Made by a program: the position numbers and the translations under genes
Part shown: positions 44,627 to 52,661 of the stretch, piece after piece
Numbering within the stretch: position 1 is the stretch's first letter
Layout: each line of letters begins with the position of its first letter
The notes under the pieces: generated by a model
What the model was told of the DNA's origin: nothing
Database searches by the model: none
Seen by the model: the letters and a program-made list of their open reading frames with translations, nothing else
Assembly: GCF_020360975.1 (NCBI RefSeq)
Contig: NW_025408675.1
Span: 434,001 to 498,000, forward strand
DNA from: Hirsutella rhossiliensis
Taxonomy: Eukaryota > Ascomycota > Sordariomycetes > Hypocreales > Ophiocordycipitaceae
Length of the DNA stretch: 64,000 nt
Direction of reading: 5' to 3'

Positions 44627-46255
44627 TAGGGTAGCGTCACAGGACTAGTGCGTCGTTTCTTCGATGGGACGACAGGGAGGAACTGGTCGCCGTCCCTTAC
44701 ATGCGGCGGCGTTGTGGCCACAACGATGCATGGGGTTGACGGCGCGGCTGGCTCGTAAATGGCGCCCATGTCGGAGCTTCCATCTCCTCCAGCTGCCCGC
44801 GGCGCCGTTGACTCCAAGGAAAGTATCTGCGGCCTGCCAGGGCTCTGATCAGACTGGTCGGACACTCTGGCCTTTGAGTCTGCCGCTTCTGCTGCGAGAG
44901 CTGAACTCCCATCTGCCGTACCAGGCTCTTCTCCTCCTTCGTCAGGCGCCGGACCATGCCGTGAACGCGCTTGGGGCGGGCAGGGCATTTGGGGTCATCC
45001 GCGCAATGGGGTCCAAGGCAGTTTGCACACTGCTCGAGGGCGGTGCATTCTTGGCTACGATGGCCGGTTTTGCCACAACGCCTGCAGCGCGCCGTTCGAT
45101 CGCAGCTGTGTCGAGCGTGGAAATCCCAGCACTTGTCACATTGGCTAGGAATGCTGGGCTTGTCGATATAGCGGGCGAACCGGCTGGCGCCGAACAGTCG
45201 CCAGGGTCTCTGCGTGGGTTCCAGGAAGGATACAATAAGGGTCTTGGTAGGCATATCGCCCGAGTCGTGTCGCGAGGTCCGTATGCTGATGGGCTTCAGT
45301 CCGGTTTGGCAGGCAATTTCTTCTTTGACCGCCTCATCGAAGTTGATCTCAACGCTGCGTAGGTCCGTGAGCCTACGGGGCAATCGGCTACGGCATACGA
45401 ATGCCATTTCTGGCTAATCTCTACGGCCGTCGCGTCCAGATCTACGGCCCAATCCGCCTGTCGCTGCACGAGTAGTTCGCGCGTGGCCACATCCGATGCC
45501 AGGATGGCCCAACCCGTGTTTACCGGGAAGGCTGCCGGGATGCGGCGTAGGTCGATGCCGACTCTAGCGGCGATGTGGGCCCGGATAGCGTATCTTTCAT
45601 GGTTTCGGGCCGGAGCATCGGCGTCAAGTCGGACAAAGACACGCAGGTCTTCCTTGGTGGGACCACGGGCGGTCGTCCTTGAGACGAGTGGTGGTTTGCT
45701 GTTTTCGCTGTGGTGGGGCGGAGGCCGTAATGGCCAGCTGTCCTTGTGTCGTTTTGCCGGATGCGAGAACGCTGCTGTACGTAGGTTTCGGTGGTTCCTC
45801 AAGGTCGGCGAGCGATTGAGTCCAGAGGTTCAGAAACTTGGTGGCAACTTGCTTTGCGATGCTATTGTGGGAGCCGGACGTGAATTGTTTGGCTGTCTGT
45901 TCGAATGATTCGCTAAAGGCCCGAAAGACTGCCAGCTTGGCATCATGGGCTGCCGTTTGGTCGCGAGCGATCTTTGTAGCCGCTTCGATGATGGAGACAG
46001 GTGCATTTTCCGTGGACCCGGTCGAACCAGGGCCATTCGGGATTATTTCCGGCTGCGTTCCTTCCGCGACGGCAGCGTTGGGCGTGTCGCTGGGAGACGT
46101 CGGTCGAGGGAGCTGCTGAGCCGCCAGGGTTGAGACATTTGGGCGAGCCTCCGCCGGAGAGGACAGTAGGTGCTGAGATGCACGGGCTGCTAGATCAGGT
46201 GGCGATTGTATGTCGACAGCACAGGAGCGGCGCGCGAACCTGAGGCTGGTGCCAT
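44626..46255 (-). pseudogene. retroelement ORF1: nucleic-acid-binding zinc-knuckle protein (frameshifted)
   Basis: Begins near an ATG at 46255 and passes through at least four frames. Early text includes ARPNVSTLAAQQLPRPTSP and EAATKIARDQTAAHDAKLAVFRAF. A middle frame (within 45802-45296) carries EDLRVFVRLDADAPARNHERYAIRAHI. The next (from 45407) carries three CCHC-like knuckles: CDKCWDFHARHSC, CRRCGKTGHRSQEC and CANCLGPHCADDPKC. The last frame ends at a TAA whose final A is the first base of the ORF2 ATG. Relatives form ribonucleoprotein with the element RNA. Confidence 0.85.
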
Positions 46256-46384
46256 GGCCGCTGCCGGCGCTTTGCGCGGCGCTGTTGCGGAATTTTCAAG
46301 AGCACTGTTAAGCGAAAAGCTGTATGGATAGGCTACTTCCTTAACACTTGCGTGCCAAGAAAGTAAAAATGCAGGGAAGGGTTG

Positions 46385-46397
46385 TTGTCGGGGAGCC
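46385..46397. repeat. target-site duplication, right copy
   Basis: Second copy of TTGTCGGGGAGCC, adjoining the 5' end of the minus-strand retroelement and only 157 bases before the COX11 ATG. Confidence 0.9.
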
Positions 46398-46553
46398 AAA
46401 TAAGCAAAGTATTGACTACAGGGTAGGTGATTTGGTATTACTATATACGTCAAGCTTGTCCCGCCGCGAACATCGCCTTAACTACCTCAGTAAAACACCC
46501 AGAGGCATGAGCTTCTTCGCTTCAGCAACGTCTCGCCCCTAACCTTCTAAGCT

Positions 46554-47554
46554 ATGAACACGACCCCGCGGATCGCGCAGAGCTCGACACGGCACAGCCC
46601 ATCGCGATGGGCGTGCCTCCTCTGCCAATATGCCCGCCCTCGGCCTCGACAGAGCCCCACTGTCCACGGCTTGCGCAGGCAATCGTCGAGCTCGACTTCG
46701 CAGAGGCCAGGGCCGCAGCAGGCCCGCGCGCCTTCGATGGAGCAGATAAGGGCGCATTATAGCAGGAAGAACCAGACGGTGGCGTGCGTGGGATCGACTC
46801 GTCTGACCCCTTGCTGGTGCTGGAGTGCGCGCTGATGCGTCTTTGTCCAGATACTACACCCTGAGCTTGATCCTGGGAACTGTGGCCTTGTCGTACGGCT
46901 CGGTGCCCATGTACAAGATGGTGCGTCGCTTTCTCAGCTCCCCCCTCTCATCGTGCGGAGTGGGTGCCCGTCTCGCACGCATTGGACTGATCGGCACCAG
47001 ATTTGCCAAACCACAGGCTGGGGCGGCCAACCCGTCCGCGCCCACGGCGGTTCCTACGAGGGCGACCTGGCGAGCCGTCTAGTCCCCGTCACGTCGGCCA
47101 ACCGCATTCGCGTCACGTTCAACGCCTCCGTCTCGGACGAGCTGCCGTGGAAATTCGTCCCGCAGCAGCGCGAGGTGCGCGTCCTCCCGGGCGAAACGGC
47201 CCTCGCGTTTTACACGGCCGAGAACAGGGGCAGCAAGGACATCATCGGCGTGGCAACGTACAGCGTGACGCCCGCGCAGTGCGCGCCCTATTTCAGCAAG
47301 ATCCAGTGCTTCTGCTTCGAGGAGCAGCGGCTCAACGCTGGCGAGACGGTCGACATGCCCGTCTTCTTCTACCTCGACCCGGATCTGCTCAATGATTTAA
47401 ACATGAAGGGCGTGGAAACGGTCACGCTCAACTACACATTCTTCAGTACGTCCGTCACTGTACGCGTCGAGGCCTGGTCGTACCTCTTGCTGACCGAGTA
47501 ACAGAAGCGAGATACGACAACAATGGTAGATTCAAGGCGCCGGCTATGATATGA
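46554..47554 (+). CDS. COX11: COX11, cytochrome c oxidase copper assembly protein
   Basis: Mitochondrial inner-membrane protein that delivers copper to the CuB site of Cox1. Four exons, 46554-46783, 46851-46920, 47001-47445 and 47505-47554, give 264 residues. The N-terminus is Arg/Ser-rich, a presequence. The membrane helix is YYTLSLILGTVALSYGSVPMYKM. The soluble beta domain has ICQTTGWGGQ, the copper-binding KIQCFCFEEQ and VETVTLNYTFF. The final 50-base exon adds KARYDNNGRFKAPAM; reading through its intron instead would give a false stop at 47501. The retroelement insertion lies close to its promoter. Confidence 0.94.
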
Positions 47555-48194
47555 TTGACATGACCTCCAACCTGTCGGACTCTGTACAATACCCTCCCCT
47601 TCCCAACTTTTGGTCTGGACTTTTGTATGGAAGCGGTACGTAAACTCCGCTGAAGTAGCATGGAAAGGCAGGGGACGCAATAGTAGATATCGTCCCATCT
47701 GAAGACGTCGGCCGGTTCAGCGCGTGGACCGACAGTCTCTCCCAAGCCTTGCGTACGGACGGTTGAGGGCGCCCAGTGGGTGATTCGCCGCCTGTGCTAC
47801 GCCTGCTGACTGGGCCAACAATTTTGTCCATGAAGGCAGCTTCTTGTTGAAGACGAATGAAACATGGCATACCTTAATACCCATCACTCCGTGCTCCGGA
47901 GGGACAACTTCTAACTACGGAGTAAACGCTTCCCGATTTGGCGGGGCGCACCGTTACGAACGGGGAGGGAGCTCGATATTTAAAGGCCAGCGATGCTGAG
48001 TCAGCAGCCTCCCTGGCCGTCTGCCAGAACTTGTAGGGTAACCGAGTCACGTGCTATCCACTGCTCTCGCCTAAATTTCACCCACAACGACTTTTCCCCC
48101 GGCGAAATCTCTCTCACTCCAACCGGCCACCGTCCTCCCCTCACCAGCCCAACGCCGACGACGACGACAAACAACCTCCCCCATCCCCATCAAC
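47555..48194. other. intergenic region upstream of RPL26
   Basis: COX11 3' flank and ribosomal protein gene promoter. A TACGGAGTA motif occurs near 47917-47925 and a GATATTTAAAGG AT-rich box near 47975. The 100 bases before the ATG are C-rich. Confidence 0.5.
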
Positions 48195-48776
48195 ATGGCC
48201 AAGGTTAGCAACAGTGAGTATACCCCGATGCGGCGCCTCCGAACCCACGAGACTTTCCCCGACCCCAAGAAAAGGGGATCAGGGAAAAGATGTAAGAGCT
48301 CCTCACTAACTCTGACTGTCTCCAGCCGTCGCGTCGTCCCGGCGCAAGAGCCGCGCGGCCTACTTCAATGCCCCCTCGAGCCAGCGCCGCGTCAACATGA
48401 GCGCTCCCCTCAGCAAGGAGCTGCGTGAGAAGTACAACGTACGTTTGAACGACTCTGCAATTGCCAACGCCAGGCCTGAGACGCTGACACCCCACAGGTC
48501 CGCAGCATCCCCATCCGCAAAGACGACGAGGTCACAATTGTCCGCGGCTCCAACAAGGGCCGCGAAGGCAAGGTCACCTCCGTCTACCGCCTCAAATACG
48601 TCATCCACGTCGAGCGCGTCACCCGCGACAAGGCCTCAGGCCAGAGCGTGCCCCTGGGCCTCCACCCCTCCAACGTCGTCATCACCAAGCTCAAGCTCGA
48701 CAAGGACCGCGAGGATATCCTGGCCCGCTCCAAGGTCGGCCGCGAGCTGCGCGCCAAGAACAAGGTCACCGCCTAA
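48195..48776 (+). CDS. RPL26: 60S ribosomal protein L26 (uL24)
   Basis: Large-subunit protein near the polypeptide exit. Three exons, 48195-48213, 48326-48438 and 48498-48776, give 136 residues. The joined start is [56 protein letters not shown], the near-universal family text. The KOW motif follows as [29 protein letters not shown]. The end is [13 protein letters not shown]. The first intron directly after six codons is typical of ribosomal protein genes. Confidence 0.97.
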
Positions 48777-49997
48777 GTCAAAACCGCGCAGCCACCCCCC
48801 AAACACAACCGCCACATGAGACGAGTCCGGGAGCAAAAAGACGGGGCCCGCCGCTGCTGTCAAATGCCCTCTAACACGAGGCACTGACACCAGGCGACGA
48901 ATTTTTCTTTTCCGTGGGGAAAAAGCAGGGAAATGGGCATTCATACTCCGGCGTTCTATCTACGATACCCTCGTGCAATGCGGCTCAGGCATATGACGGG
49001 GTAGATGAATTGAGAATTTCCATGGTTCTCAATGGCCATTTCACATTTTTGTGTGAAATGCTCCATGGGAGGCGTTTCCCGAAGTCAGTTCTACCCCTTG
49101 CCGGGACACTCGTGCGTTGTGGTGCTTCATGAGTCCTCCTTGTCACCGGAGGTCTCTGCATGCCGCGCCATCACCTGTAGGCGCAAGCCTGTCGACGGAC
49201 ACGTCCGTCCCTGGGCACTTGCGCACGCCGTAGACCCGTAGAGCCGTGACAGCTACCATGGCATGTAGTGGGACTTGAATTCAATGTTGCGCCAGCATAT
49301 CTCCGCGTCTACCACTCAGATCCATGGTTTTCGAGGTATTCGACTGGCGAAGAGAGAATCAGTAGGGCGAACACTTTAGTTATCACCAGTTCCCTTACTC
49401 TCGCCCGAAGATTTCCACGGAGAATAATGACAATGGAAATTTGATGGTGAGGCACATTCCAATTTGGAGCCAGCTGCGAAGGAAACCGTGCTCCCACGGA
49501 GAGACGACTATTATTAAAAGTTAGTTTGCATTACTTCTGTTCCTTGGTCCGTCTGCGCCTTCATATTAAAGTAGCTACTTTGCAAATCGGGGGCCAAACA
49601 AGCTTGCGCGCACACTTCGCCATCCACCACGGAAATGGCTGCCCCGGTGATGCCGCAAGGCCATCAGCTCATTACACCTTGACACAGCCCACACTCTAAC
49701 GCACTGGTGTCCGCCCAGATGCAGATGGGCACTCTCGCATCAATCCCAAACCCGAGCCATATGCGAACGACAGCAGGGATATGGCGTGTGCCCAGACAGC
49801 CGCTGAGACGTCGTAACAAAGTGAAACGTAAAACTTATACACAAGGCCAGCAAACCGTCCTGCGATACTCATATAAGTCGTAAGTATGACAGCAATAATG
49901 CATGCTCTCGCTAGAGCTTTTCTGTGGCGTGGTCCCAGCTTGTGGCCGTGGCATGTCCAGTCAAATCGTTGGGAAACCACGTCGCCACCGTCAGCCC
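48777..49997. other. convergent intergenic region, nothing recognised
   Basis: About 1.2 kb between the L26 stop and the stop of the long minus-strand gene. Base composition becomes more AT-rich around 49330-49580. No coding frame, RNA or repeat could be supported. Confidence 0.5.
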
Positions 49998-52661
49998 TCA
50001 GTAACCGGCACGACGCAACGGACCCTTCACGTTGCCGCCGGCCGGTGGGCGGTTCTCAACCTTTTTCTCCTCCTCCTGGCCCGTGGACCCAACGTCGCCA
50101 GAGTCCCCTGGCTTGTACGACGAGGCCTTTGGGGAGATGGAGGTGTTGGCAAAGGCAGGAGTGAGTGACGCCGTGGCATGGCCGGCGTAGTTGGGCAACA
50201 CTCCCTGTGCTGTCATGGATGAGACTGTTCCTGGGACTGCAGCGCTGCTCGATTTGCCCTTCTTCAACATGCTCTGCCAAATTTCATTCGAGTTCTTGCT
50301 CCTGCAAACGTCAGTTGACCGTGCCGGACGCGAGAAAGCGTCTTGGGAGCCGTACTTTTGCGGTACATTCCGACGGCCCTTGAACAGAATGTTTGAATCA
50401 TCGCCCGACTCTGAAGATGACTTGTCATTGCGGCCGCCTGAAAATCGCCCATTCTCGGCAAGGGCCTTGCGGAAGTCCTCGTAACTGCCCCCGGCCTGAG
50501 ATGTGCTCTTTCTGGGACTCTGCTTTGCTGCAGCGGGTGTCGGGGTCATGGGCGACTCGAGTCTCGGCAAGTTTTCCGATTGGGTGAGGTTGTTTCGGGG
50601 AGGTCTCTGATTGCACAGGTCAAATGACGCAAATGGGTCGCTTTCGGCCGTGGCGAGGCCGTAGTCTGCTTGGATGTTTCCGCTTGGAATTCGACGGCGT
50701 TGCGTGCTGGGGCTCGACGTGGCTTCAGACTCGGACGAGCCTCCCTTGACGGGCGACGGAGGGTAAAAGTCCTTGCCGTCGAACTTGGGATACCCCTTTT
50801 GGAGGTTGCGCGGTGCGTTGCCCCAGTACATGTGGCGCGCGCGCAGCTCATCCTCGGTCAAATCACGGTCATACGTGTAGTCGACGCCTGCTGCAGTGGG
50901 ACTGAAGCCGCGAGGAAGCGTTCCAACGAGATAGGGCTTTCCAGCATCGTTCCTGGTGACTGCGCTTCGGCAGGAAGTCTCGGCGCTGGCAAGAGACGCA
51001 GCCGAGCGCAAGGAGTCAGTAGTTCCAGAGGCCGACATCGCGCCGTCTCCTCGGGGCTGGAACGGAGGGGCCAACGCTGCACTGACCGGAATAGAAGACG
51101 CCTTCTTGATGGGTTCGGAAGGGCGAGGCTTCTTAAGGGCACTCTTCAGGGGCATAGGCTTGGAAGGGTTTGGACCACCTGGAAGCTGGGAAGGGATGCG
51201 ATCCTTGCTCCTCTGCCTCTCGGCCGCAGGAGCCTGAGACGTGTCATCCTGCGAGCTGGACACGCTCTGGGTATCGTGTCCTGGTCTAGCGTCATTGGCG
51301 GCCGAAGACGTTGAGCCGCTTGATTCCTCGTCCTTCTCACCCTTGACCAAGTGGCCTTCTTCAAGGGTTTGCTGCGCCTCGAGGTTCCTCCCAAACAGCT
51401 GAATTTGGTGGCGAAGCACTTGGGTTTGCTGCTCAACTAGTTTCTCATCAATCTGGTGCTTGTTGTACTGGAGCTGATCCTCGAGAAATCTGAGATGGCT
51501 TCGCAGATTTTCCAGCTGCCTCTTGGTGATTTCGCTCTGGCGAATAGAGGACACCGGGGGATTTGAAGGTCCGGCAAAGGCCGGGGCGCTAGGCGAGGCG
51601 GCGGCTTGAGGATACAGCGACGGATCAGACTTCATGGTATGAAGGTGCATCATGGGATGCATGCCATATCTGGGGTGCATCATTTGGCCACCCATAGGAA
51701 CAGGAAAGCCGGCAATAGAAGGCATACCAACCGGAAACATGGCAGCACCGGGGGGCATCATCCACTGACCATTGTAGAAAAACGGTCGGCTGTGATCAAA
51801 CTGCTCCGGGGGCGAAACGCGGACCGAGTTGGCATTCTCTGAGTTGGCAGATTCGCTCTGCTTTTCGCTCTTCAGAGAGGCTGCCGGGGTTGTGGACCCG
51901 GAGACAGATCCCGCCATGGTAGCCATATGCGGATGAACCATGCCAAAGGCACCACCCATATTGACCCCCATGTGCCAGGGCATCATCTGGAAAGGAGCTT
52001 GTGCAGCCGCCATGCCAGGGACAAAGCCAGGGATCATGGGCGAGAACGCACCGAAAGGAGCCTGAGGAATAGGGAACGGGCCATGCTCAGGCTGGTCGCG
52101 GCCGACACCTCTGCCCGAAAACGCCCCGTCGCCCGTGGCCTTGTCCTTGGACCATTTCGCCGTTGGCGACGAGGGGCCCCGGGTGTTGGGGACAATGCGC
52201 CCGCCAGCAGTGACACGCACATGGGTCGGAGACACGACGGCCTTGTAAAACCTCTGAAAGCCCTCGTCTCTTTGGGCGACGATGCCGGCCGGGCTGCAGA
52301 TGGGGTGAACGGCGTCCTCTTCGGAGTCCGTGCGGCCGCGATATTTCCATTCAGAGTCGGTGCCATCAAGCTGGCGAGCAACAACACTCTTGGCCGGAGC
52401 GGTATCTGGCGGGGCAGAGACTTCCGCGTCCTCCTCTCTGATCAAAGGGAGGGCTCCTCCGGATGGCATTCGAAAAACCTCGCCTGTTCGCACCGTTAGA
52501 CTCTTTCTGCGCCGTGAAGGCAGGGCGAGGGGATTGGCAAGGAACGCACCAAGACCGCTGTCGTTGCGGAGCTTTTCCCAAAGACGGTCGTAAAGCTCCT
52601 GGCCAGCAGAGACCTTTCTCAAGCGAAGGAGCTCACGGGCGGTGTACATCTTGGACGCCAT
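49998..52661 (-). CDS. long low-complexity protein with N-terminal eIF4E-binding-like motif
   Basis: I take the ATG at 52661, giving 887 residues in one exon; the frame is open upstream to 53426, but those extra residues are Arg/Ser/Pro-rich and probably leader. The N-terminus MASKMYTARELLRLRK contains Y-T-A-R-E-L-L, an exact match to the YxxxxL-phi motif by which 4E-BPs, eIF4G, Caf20 and Eap1 bind eIF4E, and a helical segment (ELYDRLWEKLRNDSGLGAFL) follows. The rest is mostly disordered: a Met/Pro/His/Gly-rich middle (GMVHPHMATMAG, MGGQMMHPRYGMHPMMHLH), a coiled coil near residues 390-440 (ITKRQLENLRSHLRFLEDQLQYNKHQIDEKLVEQQTQ), then Ser/Pro-rich tail segments. The 4E-binding role is an inference from one short motif. 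Confidence 0.7.
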   Translation of the reverse strand: MASKMYTARELLRLRKVSAGQELYDRLWEKLRNDSGLGAFLANPLALPSRRRKSLTVRTGEVFRMPSGGALPLIREEDAEVSAPPDTAPAKSVVARQLDGTDSEWKYRGRTDSEEDAVHPICSPAGIVAQRDEGFQRFYKAVVSPTHVRVTAGGRIVPNTRGPSSPTAKWSKDKATGDGAFSGRGVGRDQPEHGPFPIPQAPFGAFSPMIPGFVPGMAAAQAPFQMMPWHMGVNMGGAFGMVHPHMATMAGSVSGSTTPAASLKSEKQSESANSENANSVRVSPPEQFDHSRPFFYNGQWMMPPGAAMFPVGMPSIAGFPVPMGGQMMHPRYGMHPMMHLHTMKSDPSLYPQAAASPSAPAFAGPSNPPVSSIRQSEITKRQLENLRSHLRFLEDQLQYNKHQIDEKLVEQQTQVLRHQIQLFGRNLEAQQTLEEGHLVKGEKDEESSGSTSSAANDARPGHDTQSVSSSQDDTSQAPAAERQRSKDRIPSQLPGGPNPSKPMPLKSALKKPRPSEPIKKASSIPVSAALAPPFQPRGDGAMSASGTTDSLRSAASLASAETSCRSAVTRNDAGKPYLVGTLPRGFSPTAAGVDYTYDRDLTEDELRARHMYWGNAPRNLQKGYPKFDGKDFYPPSPVKGGSSESEATSSPSTQRRRIPSGNIQADYGLATAESDPFASFDLCNQRPPRNNLTQSENLPRLESPMTPTPAAAKQSPRKSTSQAGGSYEDFRKALAENGRFSGGRNDKSSSESGDDSNILFKGRRNVPQKYGSQDAFSRPARSTDVCRSKNSNEIWQSMLKKGKSSSAAVPGTVSSMTAQGVLPNYAGHATASLTPAFANTSISPKASSYKPGDSGDVGSTGQEEEKKVENRPPAGGNVKGPLRRAGY

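Larger units (their letters stand above)
40546..46384 (-). mobile_element. complete but decayed Tad-like non-LTR retrotransposon
   Basis: A 5.84-kb LINE running right to left. Its order is a short 5' leader (about 130 bases), ORF1 with CCHC zinc knuckles, ORF2 with AP endonuclease, reverse transcriptase and RNase H, a 3' UTR of about 550 bases and a CTAAA tail. It is bounded by a perfect 13-bp target-site duplication, so it is full length, not 5'-truncated. Domain order with a terminal RNase H and a knuckled ORF1 fits the fungal Tad1 clade. Both ORFs are split by frameshifts, so it is not autonomous. It sits between the flavoprotein gene (stop 240 bases to the left) and COX11 (ATG 157 bases to the right of the duplication). 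Confidence 0.95.

Noticed and set aside
47446..47501. COX11 continuing through 47446-47501 to an in-frame stop
   Set aside because: The segment is an intron (GTACGT donor, ACAG acceptor). Splicing restores the conserved COX11 ending KARYDNNGRFKAP.
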